A stretch of 12,223 nucleotides of DNA from Phoronis ovalis. Its lineage: Eukaryota > Phoronida > Phoronidae. The stretch is from assembly GCA_028565635.1 (NCBI GenBank), contig JAOXYB010046823.1, forward strand, positions 1-12,223, given 5' to 3'. A program made the translations under genes and the position numbers. The notes beneath the pieces were generated by a model, which worked only from the letters and a program-made list of their open reading frames with translations, was not told where the DNA came from and ran no database searches. Below are positions 1-9,306 of this stretch, piece after piece (positions within the stretch are counted from its first letter, which is position 1; every line of letters starts with the position of its first letter).

Positions 1-300
1 ATATGACCTCAACATGACATGAGGATCTCATTTCGAAAGAGGTTTTGACCTCTTGACCTCCGGGTGACCTAGCTATCAACTTTCCCCAACCTGGGGAAGT
101 TATAGGTTAAACTTCATACTAGTATGAACAACCGTTCCTTAATTTTGACATAGATCATAGATTAATTCAAAATGACCTCTGTATAACCTGATAACATCAC
201 AAAGGACGTCATGCACAATTTTAAAATGTTAACTTTTGACCTCTAAATGATCTTTTGACCCTAAGGTCAAAAATGACTTACCCCAGGGATGCTATACTAC
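1..300. repeat. TGACC-rich dispersed repeat fragment
   Basis: TGACC or its complement GGTCA occurs about ten times in under 300 bp, including TGACCTCTTGACCTC, GGGTGACCTAG and the palindrome TTTTGACC-CTAA-GGTCAAAA (253-272). There is also an imperfect hairpin, AACTTTCCCCA facing TGGGGAAGTT (78-101). Repeats full of GACCT/AGGTC words are common in mollusc genomes. The same word is the half-site of nuclear receptors. I favour a degenerate transposable-element fragment. Confidence 0.5.
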
Positions 301-1774
301 AAGTACGGTGCCTGTACCTCAGACAGTCTTCGAGTTAGAGCTTACTGAAAATTGGTAAGAGAGAAGGGAAAAGGAAACTGAGTAGACCCAATAGGATGGT
401 TGCTAAAGGAGCAATCCTAAATAAAGATCAACAGGTATATTTACAAGACAATCGTATCATCTGCATGGAGCTTATTGGATTACCAAATTCCTTGCTCATA
501 CTAAATACGCTCATACTAAATATGGAAAATGTCCTAAGTATGATACAAAACATAACTGTGACCATTTTATAAACGTAGAATCATGCAAAATTTCAGCTAT
601 TTTATATACGAAGCTACTTTTTCGGTCATGTAATTTCAGCCATGTAATTTCAGTCTCAAATAAGGTACAAATGTTTTCATTATCACATATTTTCTTGAAA
701 ATAATCTAAATCTTCGCTTCACATAACTTATTGCATAACTTGATATATTTGTTTACGTTTCTTCTATCTCATGGTCTGGGTTGATGGTCTAAACTATAAA
801 TTGTCTGTTAAATGCGAGCAGCAAGCATTGTCTTTTGGCGACAATATATCAGCGGAATAAGCACTTGTGGATGGCTATCCTAATCAAGAAATCTCAAGTA
901 CGTGTGTATGTCAGTTCTTATTTCCGTTATTATTTTTACAACTTTGTCATGCCTCGGAACCATCCACCACCAAATGTGTTTCCCCAGATAGGGTTGTGCG
1001 ATCTCAGCGCATGGAAACGTTGTTTTTTTTTATCAATTAACACAGCTTGTGTTAAACTTGATTAATTTACCCTTATTCACTGGGACAAACTTATTTATTT
1101 TTCTGGCATCCTTCTTTTTTGCCCTAGCACCGACTTTAAATCTCCAATGCTAAAGTAACTAATGACAAAGATTTGCTTAGAATCCAGCAAGTATAAACCA
1201 GCCCAAACTAGATTTTCTTTCTAGACCCAAAATTTGACACCAAGGTTAAGCACAGAAAGTACAAAGTTTCGGTTGCTATATAAGCCAATCAATTCATAAT
1301 GTACAATGCTTGTTTACTGAAAAACCAAGAATTAAGAAATCCGAGATTCATAAGAAATTAGACCATTGTAACGTTGGAAACATGTTAAATGTGGTTGAAT
1401 TGGCATCCATCTCAATAGAAAATACCTTTTTTATTTAAAAAATGGCTATTATGAGCCACTATTTTATAATATCATTGGCCAAATCTATGACTTTTTAAAA
1501 TGCATTTTATTATTATAATGTTTAAACTGCATGTCACTATTTCAAATTGTGTTTGCTGTAAAAACTTTCAAGAATGCTATTTGAGTCACTTTTTGGGTAT
1601 CAAAAATTATGCCCTACTGCCTTTGAACATATCACAGCTATCAATATTTTGTGTGAATTGTTAAAAGTAGATCTTCAAAAATTAATAATATTTAAATTGC
1701 TAAATTCACACATTTTGCTATAATAAATATTCCATTTATGCTATGTTTACCATTGATTTTAGGTCTATTTTGAG
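301..1774. other. No gene seen; AT-rich intergenic or intronic DNA
   Basis: There are no spliceable open frames with protein-like composition. Two very short tandem duplications are visible: GCTCATACTAAATA twice with period 15 (494-522), and CATGTAATTTCAG twice with period 14 (627-653). The longest open frame on the plus strand (about 835-1065) has no recognisable motif and is judged to be chance. Confidence 0.6.
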
Positions 1775-1925
1775 CTCCAAAATAAATGGCCCCAAATGGG
1801 GCTTAGGACAGACGCAGACCTTTCTACGTCATGATAACTTCACCTAACCTATCTCTGTGCCAAATATGGTCATAATCCGTTGACCCCCTTCCGCCGGACT
1901 TCTACAGAGACCGTCTGACTCTATC
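1775..1925. repeat. GC-richer dispersed repeat fragment
   Basis: The base composition rises sharply here. The segment holds a perfect hairpin, GCCCC-AAAT-GGGGC (1789-1802), then GGACAGACGCAGACC and, later, GACTTCTACAGAGACCGTC. Phrases such as GTGCCAAATATGGTCATAA and CAGACGCAGACCT resemble dispersed repeats widely seen in bivalves. The CGCAGACCT word recurs, reverse-complemented, in the element at the far end of the window (12150-12223). Confidence 0.4.
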
Positions 1926-2417
1926 AGAAAAGAGCATTTGAAATTGTTTATATGGAGAAGTATGTTTAAATTAGGAACTTTTTTGAATAAATCAAATTCT
2001 GATCTGCCACTGTTTTAAAGCCTCAACACTGTGATCAGGAATGGTAACGTCTCTGTCTTTTTGGGCACTGACATCTTGTAATATTAAAATCAAACGATAA
2101 CCTTGAAACTTGATACTAGCTTGCAAATCGAAACCAAAATATCGGGAATTTTGCCAGAATAATGTCACTGTTTTTCCCTGGAATCCAATCAGAAGGCATA
2201 ACAATGTATTCGCTAATCGATATCGATATCATCACCTGTCTAAGTACTATTTCCCAGAAGACCTATAGGGTATAAGGACACAATTGATTTTCCCATCCAC
2301 TTCTATAGTAAATTTATGTAATTTAAATCATTATAAAAATTTCCCAAACATTGCACGAAGAGAATGACCTGTTAAGAACTGTATACTACTCCCAGTTAAT
2401 TTTTCGTGCAGGCATGA
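1926..2417. other. No supported gene; short palindromes only
   Basis: A minus-strand open frame of about 70 codons (2204-1992) has no splice support or motif. ATCGATATCGATAT at 2216-2229 is a self-complementary stretch that contains TATCGATA. TGCACGAA (2352-2359) and TTCGTGCA (2403-2410) form an inverted pair 43 bases apart. Confidence 0.5.
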
Positions 2418-2699
2418 CCACCAACATTTTTTGCTATTCCACTATGTAGACTACCCCCCGGAAAATGCAACCTAACAACTGACAAAATTCATAGCTTTGC
2501 CCTAGCTCAAATAATCCCATCAAATTTTGGGATTACGGAAGCAACCAAAAAAGCCAGCGCCAAGGAGGAAAAAAGAAAAAATCGTAAATTGAAGGTTTCC
2601 GCACTTCTTCCAGCAGGGCCAGACCACTCCGCCACCATTGTGGTTACACCAATTGTGACCTTATGCCACATGCTTTTGATAAATCAGAAGAAAGAATGA
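2418..2699 (+). other. Open stretch of 93 codons without a start, possible relic coding DNA
   Basis: The frame is open from the TGA at 2415 to the TGA at 2697, with no Met until close to the end. The middle reads ITEATKKASAKEEKRKNRKL and continues to KVSALLPAGPDHSATIVVTP. A highly basic run leads into a short hydrophobic strand ending VVTP. That last part is faintly like a motif in SF2 helicases such as RecQ, but a proper Walker A is absent. Local GC content is above its surroundings. It may be a decayed transposon or exon fragment. No function is assigned. Confidence 0.2.
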
Positions 2700-4071
2700 T
2701 AGCTCACTTCCGATTTGCAGGACGAAATTCCTGGACGATTAACTAGTATAGGTGTATTAACTAAATACTAAGAAAAATTACCTGATGACAAAGAGGATCA
2801 TTGTTTGCAAGTAGTGATTAACCTTATGGTGAGTAATAATTAGAATTACTTCCTGATTTATAAAGATTCATATGCAGTAGAAAACATTTGACAAAACATA
2901 ATGTTAGTAAAACAAGTTGCAACTACACAAGAACATGTAGCTATCTAGGTAACTCGTAATGAAACGCCCCGGAAAAACACCATCCACGTCACTGAAGTCC
3001 AAAGGGCAATTCAATGCACTGCTATCATATTTAAAATCCATGATAGACATCTGTAATACTACTAATAGAACTTTATGGTTTACACGACTGGAATATGTAG
3101 TACAAACACTACAGAATAATATAAATATTAAATCCATTTAATTTTTATCAAAAAAAGTACGTTATATTAAGTTCTTTTTAAGCAGCAAGCACTACATTAT
3201 TTTAAGCCGATGTTTTTCTTGATAAAAATCAGATGGCATTTACTGAAGCAGTGTTGTATTTCAATTTTATTATCACGTTTTTTATTATAACACATTTTGC
3301 GATTTGCTTACCATCCTTTTGGAAATTAATTATCATATATCAATATTATCATAAAGTGTGCTTTTGTAAACTTTGTTTACCTTTACATGCTATTGTCCTT
3401 TTACCCAACCATTCACAAAAAGTCAAGACATCATTAAACCGGGAATAAGACAGTAACCATGGAGGTCACTGTCCTTAAATTTTAGTAGGGATATCCCGTC
3501 CACAAGTCCAAATCCTGATCCTGAAATCTCCCCACAATTGACAAAAACCTCACTCTGAAGTATTTTAGAGTGGAGCACTGAAAAAGCCCAAAACATTGAA
3601 ATATACCCGAGAAATCGGAACATTTTCTAAAACAATCAGAAAATTCACCCTTAAATATCCCTCCAGCACAAAAATACCCACCTTGAAATATCCTTAGGGC
3701 CAAAAAACAACCGTTAATGGCGACACAAGTATACATACCAGGTTTTTTATATTGGTAGTGCTCCGCCGAGAAAATAACAAATAACTGAACAATTATATAT
3801 AGATCGACAATAAATCAAATATTAGGGGATACTACATAATAAATAAACTGTGTTTTTACGATACCTTATTATAGACCTATATCTGTATAACATGAAAGCA
3901 GATGATATACTTCTTGTCAGAGGATGTATGCCTATGTTAGTCAAAGTTGTCAAATATTTGGATAATACAAATTATAAAAAACAGGTCCTTAATAGAATTA
4001 TGTAGCGCATGTTTTCCTAATGATAATAATTTCTAGTTCATGGAATGTGACACTAGATGCAAACTGGAGGG
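2700..4071. other. No supported gene
   Basis: Overlapping open frames on both strands near 2904-3141 and 3423-3736 are short and mutually exclusive, and they lack convincing splice signals or motifs. Base composition is very AT-rich, apart from a G-run (gggggggg) at about 4070. Confidence 0.55.
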
Positions 4072-4134
4072 GGGGGGTGCTGCCAGCCAAAGTGGTTAGC
4101 CCCATAGGTATGGTTTTTCAGGCTCCCTGCTTGT

Positions 4135-4375
4135 AACGGGGTATATATTTCATCACTGCGCGGCCGTAACGGGGCATATTCTTAGCTCACTGCTAACAAC
4201 GGGTCCCGAAAACCTGTCTTTAGCCATGCTTGCTTATAAAGGGGCATATGCTTTTGTCATAGGTGTTATTAAAGGGGTTTGCTTTTAGTCATCTTTTCTG
4301 ACCACGGGTATCTTTTTAGTCTTCTTTTCGGACAACGGGGTATGTTTTTGTTATAGCTGGTTTGCAACGAGTATA
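4135..4375. repeat. Degenerate tandem array, about 32-bp units with an AACGGGGTAT core
   Basis: Eight core words lie at about 4135, 4168, 4198, 4238, 4271, 4303, 4334 and 4366, with spacings of 33, 30, 40, 33, 32, 31 and 32. They are variants of AACGGGG(T/C)AT. They are followed by a T-rich part that often includes TTTTAGTCAT or a close form. The units have diverged, so the array is old or under little constraint. It stands out from the surrounding AT-rich DNA by its phased G-runs. Confidence 0.7.
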
Positions 4376-5408
4376 GAGTTTTATGGCCTGGACCAAGTTT
4401 TACCCCCGGTGATGTATACTACATAGACTGTCGTTTATCATATTTAATTAGCCTCATATGGCTTAAAAAAATAAAGTTCTTAAATTTGCATTAATGATTG
4501 ATGATTGTTTAGACAGCTTAGCATTATAATAGTAACAATAAACATACTCCAGTCATAAACTGGGGCAATATTTGTTTTTCTATAATTCAATACTTCGGTT
4601 TCTGTCAAGCCGTGAGCCTGTGAGTCCATATTTATGTTTGTACTTATTCAATATTTTAAATTCTTCATAGGTACAGTTTTAATATTTAGCTTTGAAGAGT
4701 TCACTTAAAAGAAATTTCAGTTTCTATATTCATTTGGATAATGTACTTTTTGGCATATATAGTAATATGAGGGAAGTACTTTTGTCATGTCATTGACCAT
4801 TTAAAACATTTAGTTTTGTATGTATAAGACCCTGCATACTTAATACGGCATAAGGTCATTATAAAAAGTCTAGTAATAATATGTGTTACTTCAACTCACA
4901 CTACAATAAACCCCGGAGAATAATATTGATTTCTGTAAATGCCCTGCTTATAAATGCGTGTATATGTTCAATTTTGGGAACATGGTAAAACATTTCTGGG
5001 AAATTCTACTATCATGCATTAATGAGTGGTGATTAATAAACAATAAACACGGAACAGTTAAATAAACAATTATAACCATACCAGCACTGGAACTGCCATA
5101 TAGTAACGTGGTAGGTAGTTCAGAGGGCGTTTTTGTTGCATGCATTATTACATGTCCAGTTGTGTCCTTATACCATTTGTAGCGACGAGGAAATCATGAC
5201 CAGATTGATACTAAAAATAACCTTGCCTTCTAATTGGCTTTACAGAAAACAAATAAGAGGTTTTTAATATTTACGAACGACAATTTTACCAGTAAATTTA
5301 TTAACCAAAAAGTTATCCTGTTACTCATATTTACCTAAAAGTTACTCTGTTACTCATACCAATAAAACTAAGTGCAGAACTGCTTTTGAATTCGTTACAC
5401 CGTATAAC
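4376..5408. other. No supported gene; one 30-bp tandem pair
   Basis: The DNA is AT-rich. AAAAGTTA(T/C)(C/T)CTGTTACTCAT occurs twice with a 30-bp period (5307 and 5337). A minus-strand frame of about 65 codons (5145-4948) has no motif or splice support. Confidence 0.55.
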
Positions 5409-5650
5409 AGCATGCTCTGACTTCCTCCATGACCTCTCTATGCAGCAGGAAGTCGGCATGCTCCGACGCTCTCATGACGTGTAGTGTCATGCCGTGACTC
5501 CCGGGTGCATGCTGACGGTCTAGTCATGCACTGACTCCTTGCTCTCACTGATGCTCTCGTGACACTGTGTAGTATATCATACCCTGACTCCCTGCTGCAT
5601 GTACGTTGACGCTCTCATGACATACTGTACTGTCTATATACTACATGCAC
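5409..5650. repeat. GC-richer degenerate repeat array with a large inverted repeat
   Basis: The word GACGCTCTCATGAC or a close variant begins at 5465, 5514 (diverged), 5550 and 5608. TGACTCCC(T/G)G(C/G)TGCATG occurs at about 5495 and 5584, and GCATGC words are frequent. The left end is an inverted repeat: AGCATGCTCTGACTTCCT (5409-5426) faces AGGAAGTCGGCATGCT (5448-5463), with a loop of about 21 bases. Unit length varies (36-58 bp), so this is an old, rearranged minisatellite or part of a mobile element. Confidence 0.6.
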
Positions 5651-5755
5651 TGGGATATAAACAACAAATAAAATAATAACAGTTTACCAGTTTAACTGTT
5701 GTCGTTTTACTCCTAATGTACGTGAAATAAACATAAAATGTGATTCATTATTTAC

Positions 5756-5819
5756 CTGTCAGGCAGCCATGTCTTCGATTGAGAACTATGCATATGATGC
5801 TATAATCAATACCTTTATA
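5756..5819 (-). promoter_or_regulatory. Weak candidate promoter and first exon
   Basis: On the minus strand TATAAAGG (5819-5812) is followed, 60 bases on, by GACAG|gtaaat, a good donor at 5756/5755. Between them lies ACATGGCTGCCTGA, a short upstream-type reading frame. This arrangement could be a promoter with a small non-coding first exon, but TATA words are expected by chance in such AT-rich DNA. Confidence 0.15.
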
Positions 5820-7543
5820 AAAATTCATAGGAGAACTGTATATAAACAAAACACGAGTTCTCCATTTTCGCCTTTTATATTTTATTGATTCATTTCTTCA
5901 ATACAGTATTTGATTTTCATGCACAACATAAGCAGTCAGCGCTGGTATAAAAGCAGGTAAAACTTCATGTTAAATTTATAGATTTATCAAAAATAAAAGT
6001 ACTGCTGAAAAATAAATGACAATATTAATTATGATTAAAATAGAAAATAAAGTATCTACTTACTTTAAATGACTGTTGAGGATCAAACAATAAAACATGG
6101 TCCATATAAAGGAAGACTGGTGGTAAAAGTAAATATATTAGGTGTCCCCGGAACAGCTAAATTTTTTCTTCAACTTGTGCAGCTTAATGATTAAACTTAA
6201 TTTTAGAAAAATTACGTGATGTTTACATTTTTAACGGAGTGCAGGGAGTAGTCACTAGCCGGAGGGGTTCAACGACAAAAGTGTATTAAGGCGTGGTCAG
6301 CAGTTGATGTGCACACATACAATCCCCTAGCTGACACCGGGTGAGAAAATCAGGACTTCTTAAAATTCCATTCAGACTTTTTTTGAATTTGTGTATTTGA
6401 AATATATTTCCATCGAGGTTTTTAATCACATTTTTGCGTGAAACCCATTTAGATTTTTTAACATTTTTTGCGCAAGTTTTAACATTTGTTTGCAAGAAAC
6501 CATGCCTATTTTATAAAATTATTGCGTATTTGCAAATATTCCCATCCCGATGTGTTTTGCAACAAAAATGAGACAAATTCAAAGGTGTAAACACTTTTGA
6601 CAAGCAATCAATAATTACCTCCGAATGTCATTTTATTAACAAGTGAGTTTTGTGAATAATAATTTCACTCATTCGATGAATTTGTGAAAAGTTGATGCTT
6701 TAATTATCTCTTCGGATCTATATTGGGCATGTGGATTGCAGACGATGGCTCCTTGGCTATCTATAGCTTTGCATTTGCTAGTATCGTTTGACACCGTTTT
6801 GCAGCAACGACTGTAAACAACTTATATAAATAAACAGATTGAAATCTCCCATTTTTCATAACACTTTCAATGTTGTTTTTTTTTGCATAATGTAAAAATA
6901 AGTGTGATAAAGAAATGCTTTATAAACTATGCAGAATTACAACATGGTACTGTATCGTAGGTAAATAATTATTGCAACCATTTTATATAATATGTGATAC
7001 AACGCCATAAACATTAGCTGCTAAATACAATCTGGCAGCAAGTCGTTTGTTTTTCAAATGGTATATAGCATTATGTAAATAGGTTTTTAAGTGTCATTTT
7101 ACTTTCGTGACACCATGTGTCAAAACAGTTATTTTTTAAAGACGATTCACAACAAGTAAATACAATAATAATTGATGATTTTTAAAAAAAGTGAAAAACA
7201 TTACAACCATATGTACTCGTAATAAACTAGATAAAATTCCTTATGAACTCTTGGTCCATGTACTTGGAACACTAAATCCTGAAAAGGACAATCAATGTGA
7301 AAATATTTAAATTGTGCATTGTGATCTGACTTCTTAATGTGAAAGAAATACAAGTATGTTTTGTTTGTCAAAGGGTGTATTAAAAATCATTTCCAGATTC
7401 GCTATAGTTATTCTTTTATGACATACATCTTAACTGTCATTACATTTTTTTTTTAAATTATCATTATTTCTGACTTGTGAATAAGAAATGTTAGAAAAGT
7501 AATAAAAACAACTTATTATTCAGATATTAATAAAAAGGAACTA
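5820..7543. other. No supported gene downstream of the WWE exon
   Basis: This interval was searched on the minus strand for ADP-ribosyltransferase catalytic exons (His-Gly-Thr/Ser region, Tyr-rich helix, Gly-rich loops). None was seen. Short T-runs and AT-rich sequence dominate, with a slightly GC-richer patch at about 6230-6350. Confidence 0.55.
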
Positions 7544-7735
7544 CTAAGTGCTGCACAGGTCTACTCTCTTGACTTGTGATGGTGGTTCATTAGGCTGATC
7601 AATCATATTTTCCTCCATCTTTCCAAAGTCAATAGCGCAATCAGTTTCATTTTCTTCAAAACAGACAGTTTTTTCTCTGTTTCGGTATGCTTTTTCTATA
7701 GCCAAGTTTGGAGTAAAGGTTGAACGTTTCATTGC
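7544..7735 (-). CDS. WWE-domain exon, ending in a stop after the domain
   Basis: The exon follows tgaatag and reads (A)MKRSTFTPNLAIEKAYRN, then a strand with TVCFEENETDC, AIDFGKMEEN, and finally VKRVDLCST and TAG. The combination of NLxIExAY, a short strand, a xIDFxxMxE block and VKRxDL is the core of a WWE domain, which binds iso-ADP-ribose or related ligands in several PARPs and ubiquitin ligases. The usual second Trp is not visible. After VKRVDL, PARP14-type proteins normally continue into the catalytic domain; here a stop comes three codons later. A weak donor (GACCT|gtgcag, about 7557) could bypass it, but I see no catalytic exon beyond. If the upstream donor CCAG|gtgtgt is used, this exon is entered in the wrong frame and meets a TGA. 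A donor two bases further on would restore it. Confidence 0.62.
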   Translation of the reverse strand, partial: AMKRSTFTPNLAIEKAYRNREKTVCFEENETDCAIDFGKMEENMIDQPNEPPSQVKRVDLCST

Positions 7736-7795
7736 CTATTCAAAAGGAACCAGCAGACTGTCTTTCCTCATTGTTTTTTTGCATATACAACTGAA

Positions 7796-7881
7796 GGTGA
7801 CAACACTAACAAATATAAATTTTTCATTAATTTTTTCAGGTGACAACACTACCAAGTATAAATGTTTCATTATATTTTTCA
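7796..7881. repeat. 43-bp tandem duplication inside the last intron
   Basis: GGTGACAACACTAACAAATA begins at 7796, and GGTGACAACACTACCAAGTA begins 43 bases later at 7839. Both continue through AATxTTTCATTA and a T-rich end. The two units make up about half of the 173-bp intron between the exons at 7909-8134 and 7544-7735. Confidence 0.75.
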
Positions 7882-7908
7882 AATTTAAAGTTTTTGTGAT
7901 CAACACAC

Positions 7909-8134
7909 CTGGAGTATTTTCCAAGTACATCCAAAGGATATGATTTGCAATTAAATCTGCTTGTTATTGAATTTTGTCTTTTTCACGAATGGAAGCAAAT
8001 ATAGCTTCCACTTGATCTTTAACATGATAAACATCTTCTGTTCTTCCTTGAATTCGTATTCTGCGTAAACGAACACCTTTCTCCACTGTAATTACTACAT
8101 CCTGCTGCCTATCTAAAGCTTGAATTTTTGAAAA
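7909..8134 (-). CDS. KH-like region and start of WWE domain, interrupted by an in-frame TAA
   Basis: This 226-nt exon candidate starts after ttctttgcag and ends at CTCCAG|gtgtgt. Codons 1-56 read FSKIQALDRQQDVVITVEKG, then a strand and helix including IRIQGRTEDVYHVKDQVEAIF, a typical KH-like ending in which a glycine turn (GRTEDV) leads into a helix. Codon 57 is TAA (7964-7966). The frame then continues without further stops as QADLIANHILWMYLENTP. The IANHxxWxY pattern is the usual lead-in to a WWE domain, so the Trp is probably the first conserved W. The TAA sits between two CAA (Gln) codons and is one transition from CAA. Conceivably the gene simply ends here, but the conserved-looking continuation and the downstream WWE exon make a nonsense change more likely. 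Confidence 0.65.
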
Positions 8135-8317
8135 CTGCAAAGAATTAAATAAGTTATACTTTACTAAGAATTATCTGTACATTTCACTGGACAATGACAA
8201 CATCGACTTTCATTCATGCCCCATTTTATCTGCAACTGTACTGCACATTATTTGTTGTTTTTGTCAGATACATGTAGCCTCCCAGTCCAAACTAGGTATT
8301 TGCAAGCTTATATTGAA

Positions 8318-8593
8318 GCCACATTGGTATAATGGTTAGCATGTCTACCTGGATGTCAGAGATCTGGGCTTTGATTCTGGGCTTGAACATGCATTTCAAC
8401 GTATAAAACCTGTCTCTCAACAGTGGGGACTGTGTATCCTTCATGGTACGGATGACCATGTTCATGACTGTTCATATCATCAGAGCTTTAAAAGAACCAC
8501 TGATGAAGAACAGCACTATGGCAGTGACCACCCCTAGTTCCCGTGAAATGCTGTATAAAGCTAACTAGTCAATGAACCCTCAAACAAAAATAA
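8318..8593 (+). mobile_element. tRNA-derived SINE in the intron between the KH-like exons
   Basis: The head resembles a tRNA gene. TGGTATAATGG at 8325-8335 is an excellent RNA polymerase III A box, and GGCTTTGATTCT near 8367-8378 is a degenerate B box at the normal distance of about 43 bases. The anticodon and T stems do not pair, so this is not a functional tRNA. A body of about 200 bp follows. It ends CCCTAGTTCCCGTGAAATG, CTGTATAAAGCTAA and a short A-rich tail, AAACAAAAATAA, which is typical of invertebrate SINE 3' ends. It lies antisense to the host gene. No clear target-site duplication is visible. Family assignment would need a repeat library. Confidence 0.65.
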
Positions 8594-8835
8594 CTTGTAA
8601 CCACAATACTAACTAGTTAGTTAAAGAATGTTGCTGGATTCTGGAAAATTACTACTAAGGACAAAAACAAGTGGACTGATAAATTTTATTAGCTGACATT
8701 ATTTTTGCACTATAGCAATGATAGCAATTATTGAGTGTCCCCTCATTGTAATAATAACTAATGTGAAACCTGAAATATTATAAATTCAGTGCTTTTTAAA
8801 AAAAAATAATACATGTAGGTAAAAGCATTACTAAC

Positions 8836-9056
8836 CTCTTCAACATTCAGTTTATCTAAAACCTGTCCATGTTTAATATTTGAGATATCAATGATAAGTT
8901 CCTTGACCTGCTCTCTACAGCATTCGTCAATAGAAGAAACTGCTTGTTGTAGTTTTGTCCGATCATCGCCAAACAGTTTAAAAGTAATTTCTCTAGGTAT
9001 CTTGATTTGTGGATTTGATGGCCCATCATTATCTTCACTAGCTCCAAATAAAAAGT
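8836..9056 (-). CDS. KH-like region exon, first part (PARP14-like)
   Basis: This 221-nt exon completes Asp and adds 73 codons, from FLFGASEDNDGPSNP to LDKLNVEE. The acceptor is ttcttattttag and the donor is GAG|gttagt. The second half reads as one beta-alpha-beta type unit: a strand (REITFKLFGDD), a helix (KLQQAVSSIDECCREQ) and a strand (VKELIIDI). The FGDDRTKLQQAVSSID pattern resembles the repeated KH-like modules of PARP14-type proteins, in which a strand is followed by a helix of the form xxxLxxAxxxID. This resemblance is by eye, not by search. The exon ends in phase 0 and continues directly into the exon at 8134-7909. The start is set by splicing and not by the upstream Met codons, which lie in intron. 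Confidence 0.68.
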
Positions 9057-9237
9057 CTAAAATAAGAACTATAACGTGCAAATTTTTGTCGATTACACGT
9101 GATGTGTCAAATGCAAAACTTTACATGTATTTCATATGATAACAAACATACACAAAAGAATTAAAACTGTCCGCAAAAAATGACCTCTAAGAGTGTGATT
9201 ACAGTACTGCATGTCTGTAGCTTTTTTGCCACTGCGT

Positions 9238-9306
9238 ATATGTGTCTGTCTGTGTGTCTGCGTGTGTGTGTATACCGTATGTAAATAGATGTATACACGT
9301 GTGTGT
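9238..9306. repeat. TG-rich simple sequence in intron
   Basis: This is an imperfect (TG)n tract with TCTG interruptions. On the coding (minus) strand it is CA-rich and starts about six bases after the donor of the exon at 9312-9365. CA repeats close to donors bind hnRNP L in animals and can enhance or repress exon use. Confidence 0.8.

Noticed and set aside
2216-2229. A functional DREF-type (TATCGATA) promoter element
   Set aside because: There is one palindromic word with no gene start nearby; chance or a repeat fragment is enough to explain it.
2904-3141. Overlapping 77- and 60-codon frames on opposite strands
   Set aside because: They compete for the same DNA, neither has a recognisable domain, and no flanking exons are visible.
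3233-3448. A 71-codon plus-strand hydrophobic open frame
   Set aside because: A Phe/Ile-rich translation is expected from AT-rich DNA, and there are no splice signals or motif.
4135-4375. A CRISPR array
   Set aside because: The units are diverged over their whole length, without identical repeats and unique spacers, and the DNA is clearly from an intron-bearing eukaryote.
8318-8390. A functional tRNA gene
   Set aside because: The A box is good, but the anticodon and T stems do not pair, and the B box departs from the consensus. A SINE head explains it better.
8891-9139. An 82-codon plus-strand open frame
   Set aside because: It is the antisense shadow of the KH-like exon at 8836-9056 and has no splice support or motif.
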